Assembly: GCA_020160755.1 (NCBI GenBank)
Contig: JAIUPN010000004.1
Location: 186,001 to 250,000 of the forward strand
From: Pseudomonadota bacterium
Lineage (GTDB): Bacteria > Pseudomonadota > Alphaproteobacteria > Sphingomonadales > Sphingomonadaceae
Direction: 5' to 3'
DNA length: 64,000 bases
Shown: piece after piece, positions 43,364 to 52,463 of the stretch
Numbering within the stretch: position 1 is the first letter of the stretch
Layout: the number at the start of each line of letters is the position of its first letter
The notes under the pieces: model-generated
Seen by the model: the letters and a program-made list of their open reading frames with translations, nothing else
What the model was told of the DNA's origin: nothing
The model's database searches: none
Position numbers and translations under genes: made by a program

Positions 43364-45475
43364 TCAGGTGAAGGTCAGCGGGTCGCTGATGCCGTGCCCG
43401 CCGCGCTCGACGCGCCCCGCGAGGCGGACTTCCATGCCCGGCAGCGCGACAGTTACATCGTACCAGTCATGGTCCTTCGGCGCCGGCCATGCCGCGACGG
43501 CCTTGCCGCGGCCGGCGACGGTCACCGACTTTGCGGCCGACGCGGCATAGGCATCGCGGAGGATTTTGGCCTCCTGCACGTCGTCACCGGCATTGACGAA
43601 GGTGAAGGCGAGGCCGCCGCGCTTGCGGTCGTAGCGCGCGGTCATCGCGGGCGCGCGGGCTGCATCGGCCAGCGACCCGCGGAAGGCGCGGTGGAAGCCG
43701 TTGGGGCCGAGTACCCAGAGATCGAAAGCGCCGTCGGGGCCGGCGCTCCAGCGGTCGGCGATCGCCTTGCCCGCCTCGACGGTATAGCGGCGCGGGATGC
43801 GGTCGAGATTCAGCTTGTCATAGACGTGGAACACCGCGCCCGCCGAACCCTGATTGACGAAATCGAGTTCGACGGCCTTGTCCGCGCTGTCGATCCGCGC
43901 GTCGACGTGGAGGGTGTAGGGAAGCGCGCGCGAACGGCGGATACCCTTTTCCTGAAACAGGTCCTGCGGCGCGCGGGGCGGCAGCGCCTTCGGGCGTTGG
44001 AGGTGCGCGCCAAGGATCGCCGTCGAGCTGCTGACGTCAGGCAGCGCCGGAAAAGCGGCGTCGGCGCCCTTCGTGAAATCGAAGCAGGAGGTGAGGTCGC
44101 CGCACACCGAGCGGTGCCAGGGGCTGATCGCGGGGATGGTGACGCCGAAGCGCCGTTCGAGGAACTGGCCGACCGAGGTATGGTCGAACACCTCGCTGCT
44201 GACCCAGCCCCCCTTGCTCCACGGCGAGACGACATACATCGGCACGCGCGGGCCGAGGCCGAACGGACGCGTGGTTCCCGAGATATTGTCGTCGCGCGAG
44301 AGATATTTATCCTCATGATCGTCGAAATAATGGCCGGGCAGCGCCAGCGTCGCCTTGCCCGCGAGCGTGCCGTCGGAATTGTACGACGGCGGCGCGGCGG
44401 GCGGGAAATGGTCGAACAGCCCGTCATTCTCATCGAAGGTCTGGAAGAAGACGGTGCCCGCCCATGTGTCGGGATTGGCGGTCAGCGCATCGAGCACCGA
44501 TGCGGTGAATTCGGCACCCTCGATCGGGGTCGAGGCCGAGGGATGTTCGGACCATTGCTTGGGCGGCAGCACCCACGACACCGCGGGCAGCGTGCCGTTC
44601 TTCGCATCCTCGGCGAGCTTTTCTAGCGAATGATGCGACATGCCGCGTTCGTAGATCGCCGAGCCGGGCTTGGCGTCGCGAAAGCCCTTGAAGGCGAGGC
44701 CGCCGTGCATCGCGCCGGTCCAGTTGTCGTTGGGATCCTGATAGATGCGCCAGTCAACCCCGGCGGCTTCCAGAACCTCGGGAATCGTCGCCCATTCGAG
44801 CGCGTTGCCGGCGTAGGTATAGCCGGGTTCGGGCAGTGCGCCCTTGATCCAGCAGCGTAGGTTATTGGGTTCGGACTTGTCATCGCGGCAGTTGGTGCCC
44901 GTCGCGGCAACTTCGGGATCGAAGTTGGAGCCCGACCAGAAAACGATGCGATTGGGGTCGGTGCCGGTGGTGATCGAGCAATGATAGGCGTCGCAGATCG
45001 TGAAGGCTTCGGCGAGCGCGAACTGGAACGGGATGTCGTCGCGCTTGTAATAGCCCATCGAATAGTCGGTCTTGAACTTGGGCCACAGGCCGAACTTGCC
45101 CTGATTCCACGCCGCCTGCGCGTCGGAGAAGCTGTGCGGGGTGCCGGGGACCTTCAGCGCGTTGGTGCGCGCGGTGTCGAGGTGGAAGGGCGGCAGGTCG
45201 CGCGCGCCATTGCTCTGGAACCAGACATTCTTGCCCTCGGCGAGCGGGATCGGGTGGCGATCGCCGAAGCCGCGCACGCCCTTCATCGTCCCGAAATAAT
45301 GGTCGAACGAACGGTTCTCCTGCATCAGGATGACGATGTGGCGGACGTCCCTGATCGTGCCCGTCGTGCGCTTCGCAGGGATGGCGAGCGCGCGTCCGAT
45401 GCTGGCGTGAAAGGCGGCGGCCGACCCGGCGGCGATGCCCGCGGTCTTCAGAAAATCGCGTCTCGAATTGGACAT
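43364..45475 (-). CDS. Tat-exported phospholipase C (phosphocholine-specific type)
   Basis: This 703-residue enzyme of the bacterial phospholipase C/acid phosphatase (PlcH/PlcN) family has a Tat signal NSRRDFLKTAGIAAG at residues 3-17. The catalytic N-terminal region has MQENRSFDHYFGTMKGVRG, and further metal/phosphate motifs are TGTDPNR and FFQTFDENDGLFDH. Two C-terminal DUF756-type beta domains follow (about 500-700). It should cleave phosphatidylcholine or sphingomyelin to diglyceride or ceramide plus phosphocholine outside the cytoplasm. It is the last gene after a TonB receptor and phnDCE-type genes, 34 bases from phnE. Confidence 0.92.
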   Translation of the reverse strand: MSNSRRDFLKTAGIAAGSAAAFHASIGRALAIPAKRTTGTIRDVRHIVILMQENRSFDHYFGTMKGVRGFGDRHPIPLAEGKNVWFQSNGARDLPPFHLDTARTNALKVPGTPHSFSDAQAAWNQGKFGLWPKFKTDYSMGYYKRDDIPFQFALAEAFTICDAYHCSITTGTDPNRIVFWSGSNFDPEVAATGTNCRDDKSEPNNLRCWIKGALPEPGYTYAGNALEWATIPEVLEAAGVDWRIYQDPNDNWTGAMHGGLAFKGFRDAKPGSAIYERGMSHHSLEKLAEDAKNGTLPAVSWVLPPKQWSEHPSASTPIEGAEFTASVLDALTANPDTWAGTVFFQTFDENDGLFDHFPPAAPPSYNSDGTLAGKATLALPGHYFDDHEDKYLSRDDNISGTTRPFGLGPRVPMYVVSPWSKGGWVSSEVFDHTSVGQFLERRFGVTIPAISPWHRSVCGDLTSCFDFTKGADAAFPALPDVSSSTAILGAHLQRPKALPPRAPQDLFQEKGIRRSRALPYTLHVDARIDSADKAVELDFVNQGSAGAVFHVYDKLNLDRIPRRYTVEAGKAIADRWSAGPDGAFDLWVLGPNGFHRAFRGSLADAARAPAMTARYDRKRGGLAFTFVNAGDDVQEAKILRDAYAASAAKSVTVAGRGKAVAAWPAPKDHDWYDVTVALPGMEVRLAGRVERGGHGISDPLTFT

Positions 45476-45509
45476 CCAAACTACTCCGGATTGAAAGGAA
45501 AGGGGAACG

Positions 45510-46505
45510 TCATCGCCACGCTCGCCGCGCGCGCGATGCGGCGAGGTCGAGCGTCAGGATGACGAGGAAGATTGCGATCAGGATCGTGCCGACATGGCCA
45601 TATTCATACATGTCGAAGCGGCCCTTGAGTTCCTGCCCGATGCCGCCCGCGCCGACGAGGCCGATCACCGCGCCCATGCGGACGTTGCGGTCGAAGGTGT
45701 AGAGCGTGCAGGCGATGTGCTGGGGCAGCACCTGCGGCAGGATCGCGGCGCGCCAGATCGTCAGCCGCCCCACGCCCATCGCGGCGAGCGCGTGCTGTGG
45801 CCGCGCGTCGGCATCCTCGACATCGTCGGCGTAGAATTTGCCGAGGAAACCTGCCGAATGGAGGCCGAGTGCGAGCACCCCGGCGATCGGGCCGAAACCA
45901 TAGGCGATGACGAGGAACAGCGCCGCGATCAGTTCGGGGACGGCGCGCAGAAACGCTGAAGTCGCGCGCGATCCGGCGCGCAGCGCGGGGTGCGGGGTAA
46001 TGTTTCGCGCGCCGCAGAGCGCGAGCGGCAGGCCGATCAGCACGGCGATGACGGTGCCCCACAGCGCTATTTCGAGCGTTTCGAGCATCTTTGCCGCGAC
46101 ATGGAACAGATAGCCGAAGGGTTCGACCAGCCAGGCGGTCCGCACGATCCGGTCTTTGCGGCGCAGCGTTTCGGGGTCGAGTTCGGACACGCGCGTCTCG
46201 ACGGTTTCGATGTGCGCGAAGGGCGGCAGACGGGCGGGGTCGAAACCGGCGATGCGGCTGACCTCGCGCCGCGACGAGAGCTGGACCGGGACGAGCTGCC
46301 CCAGCGTGGTGCCGAGGCCATCGGCGACCTGCGAGCGGTCGGCGAGCCCTGCCTCCGCCAGCACAGCTTCGCCGCTGAGCGTCAGCATCCGCCCGATCTC
46401 GACGCGCTGGCCGGTGTACCAGAGCAGCAGCAGGGCGCCGAAAAGTGCGACGAGGGTGCGCGCGTCGAGCATCGCCGGAAAGCGCCAGGGCACGGCGACG
46501 TTCAT
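45510..46505 (-). CDS. phnE: PhnE-type ABC transporter permease
   Basis: This 331-residue permease has about six helices and the EAA motif AAMGVGRLTIWRAAILPQVL typical of PhnE. Compared with E. coli PhnE (about 260 residues), it has a long extracytoplasmic stretch of about 95 residues between helix 1 (about 13-31) and helix 2 (about 135-160). It forms the channel of a phosphonate/organophosphate importer with the PhnC- and PhnD-like proteins. ATG at 46505 in an ATGA overlap with phnC. Confidence 0.87.
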   Translation of the reverse strand: MNVAVPWRFPAMLDARTLVALFGALLLLWYTGQRVEIGRMLTLSGEAVLAEAGLADRSQVADGLGTTLGQLVPVQLSSRREVSRIAGFDPARLPPFAHIETVETRVSELDPETLRRKDRIVRTAWLVEPFGYLFHVAAKMLETLEIALWGTVIAVLIGLPLALCGARNITPHPALRAGSRATSAFLRAVPELIAALFLVIAYGFGPIAGVLALGLHSAGFLGKFYADDVEDADARPQHALAAMGVGRLTIWRAAILPQVLPQHIACTLYTFDRNVRMGAVIGLVGAGGIGQELKGRFDMYEYGHVGTILIAIFLVILTLDLAASRARRAWR

Positions 46506-47227
46506 CGCGCCACAGCCTGGATACGCGACGGCGCGACCGGGCTGTCGAGCATTGCGGGCGTCCCGTCAAAGACCACGCGGCCCGCATCGAGCATGATGAT
46601 GCGATCGGCGAAGCGCCGCGCGAGCGCGGGCTGATGCAGGCTGCAAAGCACCGAAGCGCCGAGGCTGAGGGTTTCGTTGCGGAGCAGCGCCAGCGTCGCT
46701 TCGCCGGTCGCGGGGTCGAGGCTGGCGACGGGCTCGTCGGCGAGGATGACCGCGGGGCGATGGAGCAGCGCGCGCGCTATCGCGACGCGCTGTTGCTGTC
46801 CGCCTGACAGGCTGTCGGCGCGGCGCGCGAGATGGATTTCATCGAGCCCCAGTCCGGCAAGCAGCCGCGCGACGCGCTCGCGTTCGGGAAGGGGGTAGAG
46901 GCCGGTGAAGGAACGCCAGGGCGCGATATCGGCGACCGCCATGACATTCTGCGCGACGCTGGCGCGGCCGCACAGCGCGAAATCCTGCGGGATCAGGCCG
47001 ATACGGCGGCAGAGCGTGCGGTCGGGCGCGCGGCCGTCATAGAGAATGCGCCCTTCGTCCGCGTCGACGAGGCCTGCGACCGCGCGGAGTAAGGTCGATT
47101 TGCCCGCGCCCGATGCGCCCAGCACCGCGCAGAACTGACCCGCCGGTATGTAGAGCGTGACGTCCGCAAGCGCGGCGTCGCCGCCGGCATGGCGGACGCT
47201 GAGGCCCGCGATTCCGATGTCGATCAT
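46502..47227 (-). CDS. phnC: PhnC-type ABC transporter ATP-binding protein
   Basis: This 241-residue ATPase has Walker A GASGAGKST, the ABC signature LSGGQQQRVAIARAL and Walker B VILADEPVASLDP, with the switch His in SLHQPALA. That closely follows PhnC. It powers uptake by the adjacent permease. It overlaps phnD and phnE by ATGA on both sides, so the three are translationally coupled. Confidence 0.9.
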   Translation of the reverse strand: MIDIGIAGLSVRHAGGDAALADVTLYIPAGQFCAVLGASGAGKSTLLRAVAGLVDADEGRILYDGRAPDRTLCRRIGLIPQDFALCGRASVAQNVMAVADIAPWRSFTGLYPLPERERVARLLAGLGLDEIHLARRADSLSGGQQQRVAIARALLHRPAVILADEPVASLDPATGEATLALLRNETLSLGASVLCSLHQPALARRFADRIIMLDAGRVVFDGTPAMLDSPVAPSRIQAVAR

Positions 47228-48159
47228 CGCGCGGGCCTTTCGGCTGCCTTGCGCAGCATTTCGCCCTTCAACGCGGGTCCGACCTGCGCCATTTTCCGTG
47301 CGGCAGGGTCGAAATGACCGGCGGGGAGCGCGCCCGTATAGCCGTCGACCTGTGCACCGCCATAGCCGCGGATCATCTCCGGCGTGATGCCGGGGGTGCG
47401 GCTGATATTCTCGAAAGCGGAGCGCAGCCGGGCGCGCAAGGCGGGCGCGAGGCGCGTGTTCGCGATCAGCGGCGGATAGGGGATCGGGCCGCTGCGCGCG
47501 ACGACGCGCAGGTCGCGCACGCCGGGAACGTCGGCGCGCACCGCTTTGTCATAGCTGTCGAAGGAAAACGCGGCGGCGTCGACCTCGCCATTCACCAGCG
47601 CGGCGAGGCTGTTGGCGTGGGTGCCGGTCATACGAACAGCCGACAGGTCGCGTGCGGGGTCGATCCCGGCGTCGAGGAACATCGCGACCGGAAAGACGAA
47701 AGCCGAGGTCGAGTTGATATCACCGAACGCGACGCGCTTGCCTCTGAGGTCGCCGATCGAGCGGACGGCGGATTCGGGACGGACGAACAGCCCGGCATAG
47801 TAGACCGATCGCCCCGATTTGACCGCGACGGCGAGCATTTCGGCGCAGCCACGGCGCCTTGCCTGCAAATAGGTGACGGGCCCGACAAAGGCGATGTCCG
47901 CTGCATCATTGCACATCGCCTCAACGACCCCGCCATAGGATTGCGCGACCTTGAGGTCGAAGCGAAGCCCGGTGCCGCGCGCCACGGCGTCGAAGACCGG
48001 GCGATAGTCGGCGAGCGTCCCGCTTTCGGTCCCGCCGTCGGCGGGGATCAGCAGGACACGCAGCGGCGGTGGCTGCGCGGTTCGCGGCGGCAAAAGCAGC
48101 CAGGCCGTGCCGGCGACGCATAACGCCGCCAGCACGCCCGCAATCATCCACCGCCGCAT
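47224..48159 (-). CDS. phnD: PhnD-type periplasmic substrate-binding protein
   Basis: This 311-residue binding protein has an N-terminal hydrophobic signal or anchor (about 5-23) and the fold of PhnD. The ligand-binding segment GDINSTSAFVFP corresponds to the STSG...P phosphonate-binding motif, with Ala replacing Gly. Other typical pieces are YGGVVEAMCNDAADIAFVGP and TGTHANSLAALVNGEVDAA. The ligand may be a phosphonate, phosphite, phosphocholine or another phosphoester. ATG at 48159 with GGAGGT 5 bases upstream. Confidence 0.87.
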   Translation of the reverse strand: MRRWMIAGVLAALCVAGTAWLLLPPRTAQPPPLRVLLIPADGGTESGTLADYRPVFDAVARGTGLRFDLKVAQSYGGVVEAMCNDAADIAFVGPVTYLQARRRGCAEMLAVAVKSGRSVYYAGLFVRPESAVRSIGDLRGKRVAFGDINSTSAFVFPVAMFLDAGIDPARDLSAVRMTGTHANSLAALVNGEVDAAAFSFDSYDKAVRADVPGVRDLRVVARSGPIPYPPLIANTRLAPALRARLRSAFENISRTPGITPEMIRGYGGAQVDGYTGALPAGHFDPAARKMAQVGPALKGEMLRKAAERPAR

Positions 48160-48245
48160 AAATAACCTCCGTCGACCCGAAAGACGGGGGGCCATTACGA
48201 CGGGGCTGTGACAGCGCCATGAACCGCTTTCCTGGGGTCGCTCGA

Positions 48246-50426
48246 TCAGAATTTGGTCGAGTAGGAGATATAGACGCTGCGCGGTTTGCCCTCGAACTCG
48301 TAGCCGTAGAAATATGCGGGGCTGTTCAGCGCGATCTCGCCGCGGATGAAGGCCGAGCTATAGCGCATGTTCCCATAGCCGTAGCGCTCGGCATATTTCT
48401 GGTCGAAGATGTTGACGATGCGCAGTTGGAACTGGTGCTGGCGTTCGTCCCCCAGACGGTATCCGATCGACCCGTTCATCAGGAAGTAATTGCCGAAATT
48501 GTGGCGCAGCGAGCCGTTGACCCCACCCGTCGCATATTCGGGGCCCTGATAACGCGGGAAGAGCGTGACCGAGAAACGGTCGTCGGGGCTGGTCCAGCGG
48601 AGGTTGCCGCCGATCATATATTCGGGCGTCTCGTTGATCTGCAGCTTGCTGCCGTCGAGGCGCGCCTTTTGCTTCGTATAGTTGATGTTGAACGAGAAGC
48701 CCTTGCCGACGCGCACGTCGAGTTCGGCGGTGAGCCCGCGGATCTCGGTGATGCGGTCGTTGTTGAAATAGGTGTTGGGGGTAAGGCCCGACGTCGTCTG
48801 GATGCGATTGGTGACGTCGGTACGGAACGCGCCGACCTCGGCATTGACCTGAACATTGCCGAAGCTCTGCGAGAAACCGACACCGCCGTTGTAGGTTTCG
48901 GTTTCCTCGGTTTTGAGATCCGGGTTGCCGACCAGCGTCGGGCTCTGCGCAAACAGTTCGTTGGTACGCGGCAGGCTGTACGAAGTGCCGCCGTTGCCGC
49001 GGATATAGAAGGCGCCGATCGGCTGGCGAAAACCGAATTTCCAGATTGTCCGCGACCCGAAGCTGTCGGCGAAGTCGGTGCGTAGCGCGAGCGACAATTT
49101 GGTGTCGGGGCTGAACGGGATCACCGGGCGGAAGTCGGCGTAGACGCCGGTGATCGTGTTCGCCTTGTTTGAGATCGGGAAGACGGGATCCGAGTCATTC
49201 TTGTACGACACGACCTGCACGCCGGCGACGACCTCGAGGATGTCGGGAAGCGACAGGGTGTTGCGGACGTTGAGCCCCATTTCGCGGAAACCGCCGACCT
49301 TTGAATCCTTGCCGAAACCCTTGTTGGGGAAGGGGATCGACTTGCCCGTCGCGTCGCCGAAGCGGATCAGGCGGCCCGTCGTCGGATCGGTGCAGCCCGC
49401 GGGCGTCTTGCAGATTTCCGCAAAGGTCTCGGTATTGTTTAGCCGCGGATTGCTCCAGTAGCCGGCAATCTCGGTGTAGAGATTGTCCGACCAGCGGCGG
49501 TCGAGCGAGAAGTCGACGATCGGGTAGCGGACGCGGTTCGGCGAAAAGGTTTCGGCGTCGGGGAAGGGGTCGTGGAATTCGATCTGGGTATATTGGCCGT
49601 TCACGCGCAGCTCGCTCTTGTCGTCGACCTTCCACAGATATTTGACGCCGATGTTGCTGCGGTTGAGCGGATAGTCCTGGATACCGCCCGCCTTGGCGAC
49701 ATTGTCGACATAGGATTCGGGGGCGAAGATGCGCGGGCCGTCGGTCTGGATCGTGCCGCCGTAAATCATCAGACTGTGGCGCCCTTCGGGATCGATCGGG
49801 AAGCTGGCGTTGCCCCAGATCTCGCGCGTGTTGAACGCGCCATATTGCGCGCCGAGTTCGAACTTGCTGGTGCCGTCGGGGCGCTTGGTGACGAGGCTGA
49901 TCACGCCGATACCGCCGTTGCTGCCGAAAAAGAGGCTGTTGCCGCCGCGGAATACCTCGGCGCGTTCGATCATGTGCGGGTCGATCGTCGTCGATCCCCA
50001 GATATCTTCGAGCGCGGGGCCGCGATCGTAAAGCGGCACGCCGTCGAGCACGACGAGCGTGTCGCGGTCGCTGCCGCCGTCGAGGCGGATCGTATATTCG
50101 CCTTCGTCGGGCGAATAACCGATGTTGGCCCCCTTGATCAGGAACTGCGCGATTTCCGCAAAGTTGGTCGCGCCGGTCGCGGCGATTTCCTCGGCGGTCA
50201 CAATCTGGACGGCGTTGCCATATTCGACTGCCGCGGCAGCAAGCGGGGTGGCTTCGACCGTCGCGGTGCCATTGACGATGATCTCGCCACCCGCGCCCGA
50301 ACCGGCATCGGCGCTGCCGGCGCCTGCTTCATCAGCAGCGGCGAAAGCCGCCGACGGCAGCGCGCTGGCGGAGAGAAACAGGCCAACCATGGCCGCACGC
50401 GTTTTGGAAGAGATGTGCACAATCAT
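48246..50426 (-). CDS. TonB-dependent receptor of the phospholipase/phn operon
   Basis: This 726-residue outer membrane receptor has a signal peptide (about 1-30), an Ala/Gly-rich linker, a plug (about 47-165; VVLDGVPLYDRGPALEDIWG, AEVFRGGNSLFFGSNGGIG) and a barrel with a C-terminal aromatic end (VYISYSTKF). It heads the unit TonB-phnD-phnC-phnE-phospholipase on the minus strand and is divergent from an RpiR-type regulator. Context suggests import of a phosphorus-containing compound rather than an iron chelate. ATG at 50426. Confidence 0.92.
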   Translation of the reverse strand: MIVHISSKTRAAMVGLFLSASALPSAAFAAADEAGAGSADAGSGAGGEIIVNGTATVEATPLAAAAVEYGNAVQIVTAEEIAATGATNFAEIAQFLIKGANIGYSPDEGEYTIRLDGGSDRDTLVVLDGVPLYDRGPALEDIWGSTTIDPHMIERAEVFRGGNSLFFGSNGGIGVISLVTKRPDGTSKFELGAQYGAFNTREIWGNASFPIDPEGRHSLMIYGGTIQTDGPRIFAPESYVDNVAKAGGIQDYPLNRSNIGVKYLWKVDDKSELRVNGQYTQIEFHDPFPDAETFSPNRVRYPIVDFSLDRRWSDNLYTEIAGYWSNPRLNNTETFAEICKTPAGCTDPTTGRLIRFGDATGKSIPFPNKGFGKDSKVGGFREMGLNVRNTLSLPDILEVVAGVQVVSYKNDSDPVFPISNKANTITGVYADFRPVIPFSPDTKLSLALRTDFADSFGSRTIWKFGFRQPIGAFYIRGNGGTSYSLPRTNELFAQSPTLVGNPDLKTEETETYNGGVGFSQSFGNVQVNAEVGAFRTDVTNRIQTTSGLTPNTYFNNDRITEIRGLTAELDVRVGKGFSFNINYTKQKARLDGSKLQINETPEYMIGGNLRWTSPDDRFSVTLFPRYQGPEYATGGVNGSLRHNFGNYFLMNGSIGYRLGDERQHQFQLRIVNIFDQKYAERYGYGNMRYSSAFIRGEIALNSPAYFYGYEFEGKPRSVYISYSTKF

Positions 50427-50529
50427 GCCCCTTTTGAAGAATCCCGGTCACATTGGCGGAGCAGGGGCGGCCGTGTTCTCGACTCGATGCTGCGCCGCAC
50501 CAATGTGCGAGGCATCCGCTAGGGGCGGC

Positions 50530-50549
50530 ATGTGACAGTTGAGTGAAAT
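50530..50549 (-). promoter_or_regulatory. Pho-box-like sequence upstream of the TonB-phn-plc unit
   Basis: Read on the minus strand the site is ATTTCACTCAACTGTCACAT. By eye it matches 14 of 20 positions of the E. coli Pho box, including a perfect second half CTGTCACAT. It lies 104 bases before the TonB receptor start. PhoB control would fit a phosphorus-scavenging role. Confidence 0.45.
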
Positions 50550-50550
50550 A

Positions 50551-50582
50551 TGCTCAATTTTTGATTTAAACAAAAATGAGCA
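50551..50582. promoter_or_regulatory. 32-base palindrome, likely RpiR-type operator
   Basis: TGCTCAATTTTTG at 50551-50563 is mirrored by CAAAAATGAGCA at 50571-50582 (one bulged A) around ATTTAAA. It contains a TTGATT (50561-50566) that, with TATACT (50586-50591) 19 bases on, could be the rpiR promoter. A TTGAG/CTCAA pair (50539-50543, 50553-50557) and TCGGA/TCCGA (50593-50606) add further inverted half-sites. The position between the divergent RpiR gene and its presumed target suits an autoregulated operator. Confidence 0.6.
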
Positions 50583-50669
50583 AATTATACTTTCGGATAT
50601 TTCCGATCTCGGCTAACATTCTCTGTCCGCGGTGGCGGACGTGCGGATTCTGATGGAGAATTGCGTAGA

Positions 50670-51563
50670 ATGAATGACAGGGGCGGGGCGCCGAAAGCGG
50701 CGAGCGACGATCGGGCGCCGATCGAAAATGCGCTCGAACGAATGAGGATGGCTCATGGCACGATGGCGCGCGGCGCGCGGCGCATCGCCGACCATATCCT
50801 CGCGCAGCCCGAAGAGATCGTTCGCATGTCGATCACCGAGCTCGCCGAGGCGGTCGGGGTCAGCGAAGGCAGCGTCGTCAATTTCTGCCGCAGCATCGGC
50901 CTGTCGGGGTTCCAGCATCTGAAGCTCAGCCTCGCGCGCGAGGTGGTCCAGCCGGTGCAGTTTATCCACGAGGATATCGGCCGCGACGACGACATGGATA
51001 CGATCTGCCGCAAGGTCTTCCACTCGGGCATCCAGGCGCTGCGCGACTCGCTGTCGGTGCTCGATCCGCAAGCGCTGCGGAGCGCGGTCGACATAATCCG
51101 TTCGGCAAAGCGCATCGAAATCTATGGCATCGGGTCGTCGGCCCCGATTGCCGAGGATACGCATTACCGGATGCTGCGCATCGGGCTCGACGCGCGCGTG
51201 GTGATCGACAGCCATATTCAGGCGATCAGCGCCTCGCGCTGCGACCCCGACGTAGCGGTGCTCACGATTTCGCACAGCGGCGCGACGCATGAGACGGTTG
51301 CGGCGACGCGGCTCGCGAAGGAGGCGGGGGCACGTACCATCGTCATCACCAACTTCGCACGCTCGCCGATTCAGGCCTATGCGGACGTCGTGCTGTTCAC
51401 CATGGCGCGCGAAACGCGCTTTCGCACCGAGGCGATGACGAGCCGGATCGCGCAGCTTTGCGTCGCCGACGCGCTGATCGCGGCGCTGGCGCTCGACGAT
51501 TACGACCGCTCGACGGAGACGCTGCGCCAGACGTTCGAGGTGCTGTCGATCAAGCGTTTCTGA
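50670..51563 (+). CDS. RpiR/MurR-family regulator with SIS domain
   Basis: This 297-residue regulator has an N-terminal HTH_6 domain (about 15-95; MSITELAEAVGVSEGSVVNF) and a C-terminal SIS domain (about 120-255; IEIYGIGSSAPIAEDTHYRM, VLTISHSGATHETV). SIS domains bind phosphosugars or other phosphorylated effectors. The gene is divergent from the TonB-phn-phospholipase unit and is its likely regulator. I choose the ATG at 50670 with GGAGA about 11 bases upstream; the TTG at 50661 is too close to that site. Confidence 0.9.
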   Translation: MNDRGGAPKAASDDRAPIENALERMRMAHGTMARGARRIADHILAQPEEIVRMSITELAEAVGVSEGSVVNFCRSIGLSGFQHLKLSLAREVVQPVQFIHEDIGRDDDMDTICRKVFHSGIQALRDSLSVLDPQALRSAVDIIRSAKRIEIYGIGSSAPIAEDTHYRMLRIGLDARVVIDSHIQAISASRCDPDVAVLTISHSGATHETVAATRLAKEAGARTIVITNFARSPIQAYADVVLFTMARETRFRTEAMTSRIAQLCVADALIAALALDDYDRSTETLRQTFEVLSIKRF

Positions 51564-51698
51564 CGGCCGGCCGGGTTGCGGGGCCCGTGTCGAAGGCGAT
51601 TGCCGGGACAGTAGGAAAAGCCAGTCTTTACGCCCCTATATGATAAGGGGGTTGAGCTCCGCGCCGGAGCGGATCAATGGGACTCGCCGCTCTTTCGG

Positions 51699-52463
51699 AT
51701 GACCGTCATGGACAACAAACTGCCTCTGGCCATCACGCCGGAGTTCACGAGCTACATCGGCCGCGGCCCGTGCGACCCTGCGGTCCTTCCGCCCGATGCG
51801 GTCATCCTCGGCTTCGGGGACATCGGCGAACCCGCCGTCAGCGTGCTCCTGCCGTCGGACCTCGACGGCAATGCCAATGATCATCTGGTGGTGTTCGCGG
51901 TCAGCGAAGCCGCGTGCCTTCGTCTTTTTGCCCTGCTGCCGAAGCCTGCGGGTCGCTGGTATCTTCCCGCCGATCTGCGCGGGCTGGGCCGTGCGGTCGT
52001 GGCGGTCGAGGGGGAGGGCGAAGTGCCCGACATCCTGCGGTCCGCACGCAGCCTCGAACTGTTGTGCCAGCTTTTCGCGGCGCTCGGCGAAGGCCGCATG
52101 GTCGAGGTCGGCGGCGCGACGACGCTCAGCGAGGACGACATCACCCGGGTTGCCGCGGCGCACCAGCTCGTCAATGAGCATTGGCAGGAGCGGCTGACCG
52201 TTAGCAGCGTCGCGCGGCGCTGCGGCCTGAGCAAGGAAAAGCTGACGCGCGGCTTTCGCGAACTCTATCAATGCAGCGTCGCCGAGGCGGTGAGCGAGCG
52301 GCGGCTCCAGCGCGCGCGCCAGCTCCTCGCGCAAAGCGACCTGTCGATCTCCAGCATCGGCTATCGCTGCGGCTATATGAGCAACGCGAGCTTTACCCGC
52401 GCGTTCGCGCGCCGTTTCGGCGTCGTTCCCACCGAAATGCGCCGACGCGAGATGACCGCTTGA
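51699..52463 (+). CDS. AraC-family regulator (PchR-like)
   Basis: This 254-residue protein has a C-terminal AraC double helix-turn-helix (about 150-250; LTVSSVARRCGLSKEKLTRG and SISSIGYRCGYMSNASFTRA). The N-terminal part shows no clear cupin motif. The layout and position next to a TonB receptor resemble PchR-type regulators that sense siderophores, so control of the receptor at 52495 is plausible. The ATG at 51699 lacks a good ribosome site; the ATG at 51708 is an alternative. Confidence 0.82.
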   Translation: MTVMDNKLPLAITPEFTSYIGRGPCDPAVLPPDAVILGFGDIGEPAVSVLLPSDLDGNANDHLVVFAVSEAACLRLFALLPKPAGRWYLPADLRGLGRAVVAVEGEGEVPDILRSARSLELLCQLFAALGEGRMVEVGGATTLSEDDITRVAAAHQLVNEHWQERLTVSSVARRCGLSKEKLTRGFRELYQCSVAEAVSERRLQRARQLLAQSDLSISSIGYRCGYMSNASFTRAFARRFGVVPTEMRRREMTA

